NCBI GenBank assembly: GCA_902362805.1
Contig: CABIXY010000011.1
Coordinates: forward strand, 3,855 to 67,854
From: Eubacteriaceae bacterium
GTDB taxonomy: Bacteria; Bacillota; Clostridia; Peptostreptococcales; Anaerovoracaceae
Length of the DNA: 64,000 nt
Direction: 5' to 3'
Position numbers and translations under genes: made by a program. The notes beneath the pieces were generated by a model. That model saw only the letters and a list, made by a program, of their open reading frames with translations, did no database searches and was not told the DNA's origin. Shown piece after piece: positions 7,985-15,742 of this stretch (its first letter is position 1; each line of letters begins with the position of its first letter).

Positions 7985-8224
7985 TTGCGTTCTCCTTAAA
8001 AGTGGAATAAATAAGTCCTGTGTCCTAGGATAGCTAAATTGTAGCAATTTTCTTTCATTTGATGTTTTGATAAAACTCAAAATTTAGACCGCATTTTTTG
8101 TATTATTTGAAAATTTATATATTTTACAAAAAAAAATCCAGAAATTGAGTAATGCTACAAAGCAAAAAAGCGCGATAAACTTATATAATTTTGTTACAAC
8201 ATATAAAAGGTTAGGAGTTATGAT

Positions 8225-9217
8225 ATGTTTTATTTTATGATAGGCATCGGCCTAATCTTCGCTTATATCAACGGCATGCACGACGGCGGCACTGTCGTTG
8301 CCACGACCATCTCTTCCAGGCTGATTTCGCCGTCAAAAGCAGTCTTTATCGCAGGCATTGCTAATTTTTTAGGCGCCATCGCCTTGGGAACTGCCGTCGC
8401 ATATACAATCTCGGAAAACATCATTGATATCTCTCCCGTTCTATCAGGGCAGCCAGATACCTGTTACGCCTTTGTCGCCGCAGCTTTTGTCGGAAGTATG
8501 GTCTGGAATGTCTTTACCTGGATTGTCAAACTACCCTCCAGCGCCTCTCACTCTATGATCGGATCCATGATTGGCAGCGGTATAGCTGCCTATGGGCTGG
8601 CATACATAGAATGGTATGCAATTTTTATCAAAGTCATCCTGGCGATGTTGGTTTCTCCAGTGGTCGGTTTCCTTTTTGGATATCTCTTTCTCAAACTGCA
8701 GAACCGTCTATTGAAAAATGCTACCATCGTATGGACTAAGCGAATTATGATCCTGCACAAACTGAGCAGTTTTTTTCTTGCATTCAGTTACGGCAGCAAC
8801 GACTCACAAAAAGTCATGGGACTCATCGCCATCGGCCTCGCAGGTTTCTATTCTGCGGACGTTGAGATTCCTCTTTGGCTCATTCTTGCTTGCTCTGCTG
8901 CACTAGCCATCGGCACCATAACCGGAGGATACAACATGATTAAAACCGTCGGCATGGATATCTGCAAAATCGATATTCATAATTCCTTCGCCTCTCAGAT
9001 GGCAACGATCTTTGTCGTGACCATCGCCAACTTGACAGGTCTGCCCATCAGCGCAACCCAGGTTATCACATCATCTGTCATGGGCGTAGGTACCAGCAAC
9101 ACTCCGAAAGCGGTCAACTGGGGTATAACAAAAAAAATCATCTTAGCATGGCTGATCACGATTCCGGCATCTGCCCTCATTGGCGCTGGAATCTTCTACG
9201 CCATGAAACAAATATAA
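8225..9217 (+). CDS. pit: PiT family inorganic phosphate transporter
   Basis: 330 residues and about ten membrane helices. The two inverted copies of the PiT signature are visible: INGMHDGGTVVAT near residue 16 and AFSYGSNDSQKVMG near 187, along with SASHSMIGSMIGSG at about 105. PiT proteins import phosphate (or metal phosphate) with protons or sodium. In the first signature the usual GANDVAN-like core is changed to GMHDGGT, a divergence seen in some clostridial members. The gene is divergent from the NhaC-PHP operon and followed 13 bases later by its DUF47 partner. Confidence 0.9.
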   Translation: MFYFMIGIGLIFAYINGMHDGGTVVATTISSRLISPSKAVFIAGIANFLGAIALGTAVAYTISENIIDISPVLSGQPDTCYAFVAAAFVGSMVWNVFTWIVKLPSSASHSMIGSMIGSGIAAYGLAYIEWYAIFIKVILAMLVSPVVGFLFGYLFLKLQNRLLKNATIVWTKRIMILHKLSSFFLAFSYGSNDSQKVMGLIAIGLAGFYSADVEIPLWLILACSAALAIGTITGGYNMIKTVGMDICKIDIHNSFASQMATIFVVTIANLTGLPISATQVITSSVMGVGTSNTPKAVNWGITKKIILAWLITIPASALIGAGIFYAMKQI

Positions 9218-9230
9218 GAAAGGAACGAAC

Positions 9231-9869
9231 ATGAAAAAGACGAAAAAAAAGAAAAATTTCTTCAAGAAAAAAGAGCGTCCTGATTTCTACCACATGCTCA
9301 CAAGGCAGTGTGAAATCACTTCAAGGAGTATCTCTCTTTTATTAAAATATATCAGTACCGGCGATCTGCAGCTGGCAGAGCAGATAGAAAGCTGCGAAAA
9401 AAATGCAGATAAGATTCGGCGAGATTTGATCGATTACGTTGAAAACTCCTTTATTACCCCCCTGGATCGTCACGATCTCTTCTCTGTGTCCCGTGACATT
9501 GACGACATCACCGACAAGATCAAGGATTTAAAGGACTTTTTAATCTTTTTCAACTACACGCCCACTGAAAAAAATATTGAAATGGCGAAATTGATCGACT
9601 CCTCCATCTATTCTCTCACCTGCGCCATGAGCGAATGGTCTGAGGACAGCATTGAGAACTTCTGGGATTATCTGGTCAAAGCGAAGAAAAACGAAAATCA
9701 AATTAAGCGGCTTTACTGGGAGAACATCAATGATCTGGACAAATACAAGGCGTCTCTGCGAGATATCATCATTATCAGAGAGTTTTCCAAGGACTTGAAT
9801 AAGCTGGCTAATAAGGTCGGGCAGGCCGCAGACAGTATCAGCGATATCAAAATTAAATCAATTAAATAG
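9231..9869 (+). CDS. DUF47 (PhoU-like) phosphate transport regulator
   Basis: 212 residues, mostly helical and highly charged, with a lysine-rich start (KKTKKKKNFFKKKERPDFY) and the pattern FITPLDRHDLFSVSRDIDDITDKIKD, which is diagnostic of DUF47/PhoU-like proteins. These pair with PiT transporters in many bacteria and are thought to control them. Here the gene lies 13 bases after the transporter with its own AAGGAAC ribosome-binding site. Cytoplasmic, without membrane segments. A bidirectional terminator follows. Confidence 0.9.
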   Translation: MKKTKKKKNFFKKKERPDFYHMLTRQCEITSRSISLLLKYISTGDLQLAEQIESCEKNADKIRRDLIDYVENSFITPLDRHDLFSVSRDIDDITDKIKDLKDFLIFFNYTPTEKNIEMAKLIDSSIYSLTCAMSEWSEDSIENFWDYLVKAKKNENQIKRLYWENINDLDKYKASLRDIIIIREFSKDLNKLANKVGQAADSISDIKIKSIK

Positions 9870-9870
9870 A

Positions 9871-9902
9871 AAAGCAGCCTTTAAAGGGCTGCTTGTTTCT
9901 TT
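9871..9902. terminator. Bidirectional terminator between the phosphate genes and the PucR gene
   Basis: AAGCAGCC-TTTAAA-GGGCTGCTT forms a compact hairpin followed by GTTTCTTT on the plus strand and TTTCTATTT on the minus strand. It overlaps the last codons of the converging PucR gene. Confidence 0.75.
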
Positions 9903-11047
9903 AGCAGATAAATTCTCACCGCAGTGGATAGTTCTCCATAGAACTCAAATTCCGTCTTCCCGCCTGCACCGATCAGTTCTCTCACTTTCGCCAACCGATA
10001 GCGGATTGTATTCTGGTGGCAGTTGCATTCTAAGGCCGTACTTGTGATATCACCATTATTGACCACCAGGGTAATCACAGTATTGAGATATTCCTCCTTA
10101 TCCAGAATCGGCCGCAAGATGCTTTCCGAAAACTCATTCAATGCATAGCTGTCCTTCAGCGGAATGAGATATTTGAAGGAGCCGATGTTATTAAAAGTTC
10201 CGTAATCCCTGCAGTCCGTCACACTAGCTGCAAAAGTATGATAGGCCTCTCGCAGGCAGCGGTCCAGTTCCTCATAAGGGTGATAGATATTACCCCGCGA
10301 AATATACACTTTTTCTTCGTCAATGGACAGGCTCTCCATGGCTTCACTAAGAATCAGCTGAAACTTTTCGTCCTCATCATAGGCACTGGTCAATATGATG
10401 AATAAGCCTTTGTTATATTTACAGAGCATCGCCTTATTTTTCAAACTTTTGTTGAGATAGAAATTCCTAAAAATTCTCGACATGTCCAGCTTTATGCCCT
10501 TTACAGAAGGTTTGATATATACGGCTACGGCATTTTTCTTAAAGAGAAGGGAAATGCTCTTGCTAATTCGCAGCACCTCCTCTTTGGGCAGCTCATTTTC
10601 AATCATTTTTTTGATATTCTCTTCTGCCAGAATCTGCGTGTCATCCCTTTGGACAGCCTCCATGATTTCATAGATGATGTTTTCAAAATAACGATCCGGC
10701 CCAAAGGAAAATATCGGCAGATTATTTTCATTTGAAAAGGCGACGACTTCTGCAGGCAATTCATCATAAATCACACGTTTATAAGCAAAGGCGGAGATTC
10801 CCAAGTTGTACAAGTTCTGTACAGCATCAAGAATCCGGCTGCTGTCATTCTGTGCAAAGAGCAGACTGGAGATGACAAAACTGTCTTTGTCGAATGCATT
10901 GTCATTGTGGTAATCCACATCCGGTGCAAACTCATAGTCAGCGATCCCCGCTGAGCAGACAACCCTGTCCATGCCTTTTTCTCCAGAGACTAGCTTAAAT
11001 CCCTGCAGGCTCTGTAATTGTAATAACTCTTTTACTTTTAGTGCCAT
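9881..11047 (-). CDS. PucR family transcriptional regulator
   Basis: 388 residues. The N-terminal PucR domain is seen in VKELLQLQSLQGFKLVSGEKG with VVCSAGIADYEF and KDSFVISSLLFAQND; the C-terminal helix-turn-helix (PucR C-terminal HTH_30 type) in LVVNNGDITSTALECNCHQNTIRYRLAKVREL. PucR-type proteins respond to purine or other nitrogen metabolites and often control neighbouring catabolic or transport genes. It sits 42 bases downstream of the CotH gene on the same strand and converges with the PiT/DUF47 pair; no clear target is adjacent. RBS GGAAG before the ATG at 11047. Confidence 0.85.
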   Translation of the reverse strand: MALKVKELLQLQSLQGFKLVSGEKGMDRVVCSAGIADYEFAPDVDYHNDNAFDKDSFVISSLLFAQNDSSRILDAVQNLYNLGISAFAYKRVIYDELPAEVVAFSNENNLPIFSFGPDRYFENIIYEIMEAVQRDDTQILAEENIKKMIENELPKEEVLRISKSISLLFKKNAVAVYIKPSVKGIKLDMSRIFRNFYLNKSLKNKAMLCKYNKGLFIILTSAYDEDEKFQLILSEAMESLSIDEEKVYISRGNIYHPYEELDRCLREAYHTFAASVTDCRDYGTFNNIGSFKYLIPLKDSYALNEFSESILRPILDKEEYLNTVITLVVNNGDITSTALECNCHQNTIRYRLAKVRELIGAGGKTEFEFYGELSTAVRIYLLKKQAAL

Positions 11048-11089
11048 AAGTCTTCCTTTCTACAACAACAGAACAACTGTAAATGCAAT

Positions 11090-12520
11090 CTAGATTTCGC
11101 AATCTTCATATAAGTCCTCGATATGTTCATCGATATAATTTAGTCTTTTTTCAATTGTCCGCTTTAAGAAATCAATCGCTTCACTATAAGATTTGGCATT
11201 TCTTTTTTCATTGCCATCATCACGGCTCAATTTTGTAGAAAAAACATATTCCCATATCTTATAGTTCCGCTCCAGCGCGCCTGATAGATTCTCTTGTCTT
11301 TCATCAATCATCTGGTAGAGAGTTTTCGTGCTCAGTTCATTTTGACGCAGGCTATGATAACGCTGACAAATCTTTTCTACAAAATCCCGATCCTTTAGTA
11401 ACTGGTCGAACCATGGTGCTTCAATCATATAAAATTGATCGTATTGCATAGCAAACCACTGGTAATTGTCAAATGCATTGTTAAAGTCCCAAACAGCTAG
11501 CTTTAGCTTTCCGCCCAGCTCCTTATACGGATAGGTGGATAACACGCCTCCGTCATTATTTAGCGTTATCTCATTCAGAATAAAGTAATCGACAAAATTA
11601 TCGACGTCGATATAATCTTCATATTGGAAGGAGGCAAAATCATCAGAATACAGCCTCTCTTCAAACGCTGAAATATCCTTTGTGATCCATTGCTTCTGTT
11701 TTTGCGTTATATTGCTGCTGGTGGGATATTCAATGCTCAATTCATTGATCGTTTTTCCATGCATCTGTCCCCAGGTTTTTATGACGTCCGTCTCCGTGCC
11801 TACGCGATCTCTCTTCAGTATATAGGCCGTCTGTCCTGACATCAGTCCAAAGGTGCTGAGTCGAAGCCGTGATTCGCCATTGGTAACTGGTTCGACAGCC
11901 AAATAAATTCCCTGATATCTGCCATCGACAAACAACTCGATATAACGGCTGTCTGGCGCCCATTCCATGATTTTCCTCGCTGTATCATAAACAAGGGAAT
12001 TTCTGATCAAAGTTTTATCCAGAAAGGGTCCGTAAAGTACCCATTCGCTATTTTTGCCCATTCCGCACAGAGGGTAATTGAGCGTTCCGCCTTTTTTCTT
12101 CTTGAAGAGCTTCAATCGATACTGCGATTTGTCAAATTGAGAATAAGAGGAAGCGCCACGCAGCTTGATAGTGCAGTGCAAAACTGTATCCGGGCTTTCC
12201 GCGATATTATTGCCGGATGCACGATCTAAAATTCCAACCTTTCCCCAAACTCCGGCAGATTTGACAATCTGCTGATTGCCAGTGTCAATCATCAGTACCG
12301 GTAGTTCCGAGGTAAACGACTTAATTCCATATTTGTCGAGATGTTTTATATCAGGTTTGCAGACCGTTCCGTCAGTATATTGTTTTTCTTCTTTTTGAGA
12401 CTCTTTGAATCCTTCTTTGTCATAAATATATGCGGCACATATTGTAGTACCAACCAATAACCCAATCATAACGATACTTAATAAAATCCTTTTCAAGGTT
12501 ATCACCTTTCTCAATTTCAT
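11090..12520 (-). CDS. CotH-like protein kinase, membrane-anchored
   Basis: 476 residues with a single hydrophobic segment at about 11-32 (ILLSIVMIGLLVGTTICAAY), so the rest is predicted outside the membrane. The CotH kinase fold is marked by CTIKLRGASSYSQFDKSQYRLKL (ATP-binding strand and Lys), LVYDTARKIM, and FVDYFILNEITLNNDGG with KLAVWDFNNAFDNY, where the DFN aspartate binds metal in the atypical kinase CotH of spore coats. Secreted CotH relatives phosphorylate surface proteins. ATG overlaps the stop of the DUF4956 gene by one base, so they are coupled. Last gene of the surface-polymer locus. Confidence 0.87.
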   Translation of the reverse strand: MKLRKVITLKRILLSIVMIGLLVGTTICAAYIYDKEGFKESQKEEKQYTDGTVCKPDIKHLDKYGIKSFTSELPVLMIDTGNQQIVKSAGVWGKVGILDRASGNNIAESPDTVLHCTIKLRGASSYSQFDKSQYRLKLFKKKKGGTLNYPLCGMGKNSEWVLYGPFLDKTLIRNSLVYDTARKIMEWAPDSRYIELFVDGRYQGIYLAVEPVTNGESRLRLSTFGLMSGQTAYILKRDRVGTETDVIKTWGQMHGKTINELSIEYPTSSNITQKQKQWITKDISAFEERLYSDDFASFQYEDYIDVDNFVDYFILNEITLNNDGGVLSTYPYKELGGKLKLAVWDFNNAFDNYQWFAMQYDQFYMIEAPWFDQLLKDRDFVEKICQRYHSLRQNELSTKTLYQMIDERQENLSGALERNYKIWEYVFSTKLSRDDGNEKRNAKSYSEAIDFLKRTIEKRLNYIDEHIEDLYEDCEI

Positions 12521-13200
12521 TACCTGCCGATGTCGTCTAACTGCTCAACTAGATTTACATTATTTACACCCTCAAGTTCCATCAACTTCTGATCAATACT
12601 GATGATATTCTTTTCCTTGGCCTTTTTCAATAGACCCTCACTAATCGTATAGACAAACTCACAGCTCTCCTTTGTCACATTTTTCATAGTCAGATGTGCT
12701 TTTGCTTTAAAATATACGTCCACTGCGGCCTCAATCTTATTTTGCGCGTCTAAGCTTCCTTGTATGATGAGAAGCTGCCGGTTTTCTGTTATCACTTGTC
12801 GCGTGACAATCATGAACAAAAAAATCGTAATGCAGCCGATGCCTACAAGCATATACTGAGAGACACCGCAGCCAATGCCCACGGCAATTCCCCAAAAGAT
12901 AAAAGATGCATCCCTCACCTCTTTTACCGCAGTACGAAAACGAATGATGGAAAGTGCGCCTACCATTCCGAGGGACAGTGCAATGTTATTGCCGATAACG
13001 GACATAATTAGCGTAGTGATAATCGTAATCATGCCAAGAGAAACATTAAACTTCCTACTATATGCTGCGCCAGAATAGGTAATCTTGTAGGTGAACATAA
13101 TAAAGAACGCCGCGACAAACGTGATCACATTGTTAAGTAAAACAACGTTTAAGCTGATTTCTTCCGCATTTACCAAATTTTCTATGATGAATTCTCTCAT
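12520..13200 (-). CDS. DUF4956 membrane protein
   Basis: 226 residues with an N-terminal cluster of about four membrane helices and a soluble C-terminal domain of roughly 90 residues. The conserved core MVGALSIIRFRTAVKEVRDASFIFWGIAVG identifies the DUF4956 family. These genes are commonly found next to CotH kinases and VTC-type polyphosphate polymerases, as here, but no function has been shown. The start at 13200 is chosen because GGGAG lies six bases upstream; the frame extends ten codons further without a better site. The upstream gap to wecB contains a family 2 two-hairpin repeat. Confidence 0.87.
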   Translation of the reverse strand: MREFIIENLVNAEEISLNVVLLNNVITFVAAFFIMFTYKITYSGAAYSRKFNVSLGMITIITTLIMSVIGNNIALSLGMVGALSIIRFRTAVKEVRDASFIFWGIAVGIGCGVSQYMLVGIGCITIFLFMIVTRQVITENRQLLIIQGSLDAQNKIEAAVDVYFKAKAHLTMKNVTKESCEFVYTISEGLLKKAKEKNIISIDQKLMELEGVNNVNLVEQLDDIGR

Positions 13201-13234
13201 TTTAATCTCCCTGCTTAACCATAAATCCAAACTC

Positions 13235-13334
13235 TATTATATCATGTGTTTCCTTTGAAAATATAATCCAGGCACATGATTCAATGAACGCTTCCCTTCG
13301 GCAGCGCCGTTAGATTTCTGCGTTTATTATATCA
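13235..13334. repeat. Two-hairpin repeat unit (family 2) overlapping the end of wecB
   Basis: TATTATATCA occurs at 13235 and 13325, 90 bp apart. The interior has hairpin A (ATCATGTG paired with CACATGAT), the linker GATTCAATGA and hairpin B closed by AATGAACGC/GCGTTTATT around CCTTCGGCAGCGCCGTTAG. Compared with 3738-3845 the stem bases differ on both sides while GGCACATG.TTCAATGA and CGGCA.CGCCG are kept. The last nine codons and the stop of wecB lie inside the unit. Confidence 0.7.
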
Positions 13335-14407
13335 CAAATTCTTTTGCTTGCGTACCCGTCACCAAATGGATTAGACCGCTCGCTGACAGTCGAATAAACC
13401 GTTAAATCGGAAAGCAGTTTACTGCACTGCCTATATATATTCTCTTCTTCTGTCCCCGTAAGGATAGAAGTTCCTGCTTCTACTCCCTCTGGCCGCTCTG
13501 TGTGTTCACGCATGACGAGAACCGGTTTCCCCAGACTGGGCGCTTCTTCCTGAATACCTCCGCTGTCTGTAAGAATCAGATATGCTCGTGCCATGAAGTT
13601 ATGAAAATCCACTACATTTAATGGTTCAATCAACCTGATTCGTTCTTCACCATCAAGGGTTCTTTGTGCTATTTCCTGCACTAACGGATTCATATGTACA
13701 GGATATATTACTTTTACATCGTCAAAGGCTTCTACGATTCGTCGCACTGCTTTAAAGATGTTTTCCATTGGCCTGCCGATGTTTTCACGTCTATGCGCAG
13801 TGATGAGAATGAGACGGCTTTCTTTTGTCCACTCCAAATCAGGATGGGTGTAATGGTCTGATACCGTCGTCATCATTGCATCTATAACGGTATTCCCTGT
13901 GACAAAGACGGTATCTGGGTTTTTACCTTCTTTGATTAAGTTTAATCTACTTACTTCAGTGGGTGCAAAGTGATATTTGCTAACTATGCTGACAGCCTGA
14001 CGGTTGAATTCTTCTGGATAAGGACTTTCTGCGTCATATGTTCGCAATCCTGCTTCCACATGTCCCACAGGGATATGCAAATAAAAACAAGCCAATGCGG
14101 CAGAAAATGCTGTGCTCGTATCCCCGTGAACCAATACCAGGTCCGGTTTCACCTCCTCTAAAATATTTTTCATTCCATTTAAGATTTTCGTCGTAATGTC
14201 AAAAAGTGTTTGATTTTTCGTCATAACTTTCAAATCATAATCTGGTTTAATGGAAAACGTGTTTAAAACTTGATCGAGCATTTCTTTATGCTGACCTGTC
14301 ACACACACGACGGGTTCTAAATTCTTTCTTATCTGCAGTTCCTTGATCAGTGGTGCCATTTTTATTGCCTCTGGCCTTGTCCCAAACACAACCATAACTT
14401 TTTTCAT
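13310..14407 (-). CDS. wecB: UDP-N-acetylglucosamine 2-epimerase (non-hydrolysing)
   Basis: 365 residues, the normal length. It opens with MKKVMVVFGTRPEAIKMAPL and has VTGQHKEMLDQVL, VLVHGDTSTAFSAALAC, HVEAGLRTYDAESPYPEEFNR, TAHRRENIGRPM and LTDSGGIQEEAPSLGKPVLV, all hallmarks of the WecB/MnaA family. It interconverts UDP-GlcNAc and UDP-ManNAc in the cytosol. In this locus it probably supplies a ManNAc-type precursor to the glycosyltransferase at 18565-19839. The C-terminus (DIINAEI) is encoded within a repeat element, so the original stop may have been altered when the element arrived. Confidence 0.95.
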   Translation of the reverse strand: MKKVMVVFGTRPEAIKMAPLIKELQIRKNLEPVVCVTGQHKEMLDQVLNTFSIKPDYDLKVMTKNQTLFDITTKILNGMKNILEEVKPDLVLVHGDTSTAFSAALACFYLHIPVGHVEAGLRTYDAESPYPEEFNRQAVSIVSKYHFAPTEVSRLNLIKEGKNPDTVFVTGNTVIDAMMTTVSDHYTHPDLEWTKESRLILITAHRRENIGRPMENIFKAVRRIVEAFDDVKVIYPVHMNPLVQEIAQRTLDGEERIRLIEPLNVVDFHNFMARAYLILTDSGGIQEEAPSLGKPVLVMREHTERPEGVEAGTSILTGTEEENIYRQCSKLLSDLTVYSTVSERSNPFGDGYASKRICDIINAEI

Positions 14408-14431
14408 TCTATTTTCTCCGTTCCTTTATCG

Positions 14432-15112
14432 CTATAGCAGTTCTCTTGCCTGCCTATATTTGCTGTTCGCTTGTGGCAGCCGATCCAGTTTCTTTGTAAG
14501 TTCTTTGATTTGAAAAGGCAGAAAATCATTATATTTGATCTCAAATACGCCGTGATGATAGTCCAGCAAGGGGATGAATCCGGGAAACCTTTCAAAAAAT
14601 CCATTTCCGGTCAAGGTTCCTCTGACTCGCCTATCGAAAGTAATTCTGACGTCACTTGCAGGATAGCTGTAGGCGATTCTATCATATTCTACTACTGTTC
14701 TTGCCTGATAACCCCCCTTGTTCATTCGCAGATAGATTGTCTGGCAAATCCTATCTTTTCTTTTCTGTAGTGGCGAATAATCGCCTGCTGCAATCAATCG
14801 CGCTTCATGCTCAGAAATCCACACAGAATATTTAATTCCATCAGAGCCTTCTTTCGCCTTGCACTCCAGACGAATTTTATCATAGTTCTCTTCATAGGTC
14901 CTCAGGCGAATCTTACATTTATTTAGAACTCCATCGGAATTGTCATAATAGTCATTATCATAAAGAGAATCAAAATATAAGGAACGCACAGTATATCCCC
15001 CATTAATTCCATTGATGTCTGCACGTAGAAGGGCATCAAGCCATGGTCTGAATTGCAAATATTCTTCTACAGTAATTACATATTTCAGCTCTTTCCTATA
15101 CCTTTCGCTCAT
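14432..15112 (-). CDS. VTC-domain polyphosphate polymerase
   Basis: 226 residues of the VTC catalytic domain (the VTC4 polyphosphate polymerase of yeast) without an SPX domain. Visible landmarks are RYRKELKYVI at the start, YTVRSLYFDSLYDNDYYDN, CKIRLRTYEENYDKIRLECK, TVVEYDRIAYSYPASDVRIT and FEIKYNDFLP, giving the alternating basic and acidic residues that line the tunnel. The family makes polyphosphate from ATP or binds triphosphates. Co-occurrence with DUF4956 and CotH is a recurrent bacterial arrangement. GGGGG ribosome-binding site upstream of the ATG. Whether it makes polyphosphate here or hands phosphate to the surface polymer is open. Confidence 0.87.
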   Translation of the reverse strand: MSERYRKELKYVITVEEYLQFRPWLDALLRADINGINGGYTVRSLYFDSLYDNDYYDNSDGVLNKCKIRLRTYEENYDKIRLECKAKEGSDGIKYSVWISEHEARLIAAGDYSPLQKRKDRICQTIYLRMNKGGYQARTVVEYDRIAYSYPASDVRITFDRRVRGTLTGNGFFERFPGFIPLLDYHHGVFEIKYNDFLPFQIKELTKKLDRLPQANSKYRQARELL

Positions 15113-15127
15113 GTTAACACCCCCTTC

Positions 15128-15730
15128 TTACCTGCGTCTCATCCATTTTGGATATGGTTCATCAAAAATTTCAATCCTTTGACTGATGAACCATTGTAAC
15201 AACATCCCCATCACTATTAAAAAAGGCACTTGGAAGTTAGGGAACCATAGTATGTTTTCCTGCAGCGTTACAAACAGAAAACTTCCGCAAACAGACTGAA
15301 ACACGATCAATCCGATCACTGGAAACCAAAATACGAACAAGCCGTCGAGCATTCCAAACAAGATGATTACCACAAGAGGATTCCCTACTAGATATGCCAG
15401 GAGGCACCCTTCCAGGGCACACACCAGCACCGCCCCTAACTTTTTCCATCGAAAACCGATAAAGGCCAAGGTGACTCCGACAATGGAAAAGGTCGCTGCG
15501 ACATACAGCCATGGATACCTGTCTTTCCAAAGGAGACAACATAAAACACAGGTGCCGATGAATAATAGTCCGGAGAATATGATGCGATATATTTTAATGC
15601 CAAAAAAGCAGGCCGCCAGCGCAATGATGGACAGTGCCCCGATAATCCAGGGCATGCCTTGATTTATAGCATCCTCCAGGCCAGTCAAAAGACCGAACCA
15701 CCTTATGCTGTTTTCAATTAATTCTCTCAT
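15128..15730 (-). CDS. Multi-pass membrane protein, unknown function
   Basis: 200 residues with seven or eight hydrophobic segments, roughly at 27-47, 49-69, 73-90, 95-112, 116-133, 135-155 and 160-180, and short basic loops; it ends KWMRRR. This resembles the small-helix pattern of DUF4203/TMEM198-like proteins but I cannot assign a family safely. It lies between the VTC gene and the large fusion-protein gene with gaps of 15 and 12 bases, so it is part of the surface-polymer operon and probably a membrane partner of the polymer machinery. Confidence 0.6.
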   Translation of the reverse strand: MRELIENSIRWFGLLTGLEDAINQGMPWIIGALSIIALAACFFGIKIYRIIFSGLLFIGTCVLCCLLWKDRYPWLYVAATFSIVGVTLAFIGFRWKKLGAVLVCALEGCLLAYLVGNPLVVIILFGMLDGLFVFWFPVIGLIVFQSVCGSFLFVTLQENILWFPNFQVPFLIVMGMLLQWFISQRIEIFDEPYPKWMRRR

Positions 15731-15742
15731 CCTATATATCTC

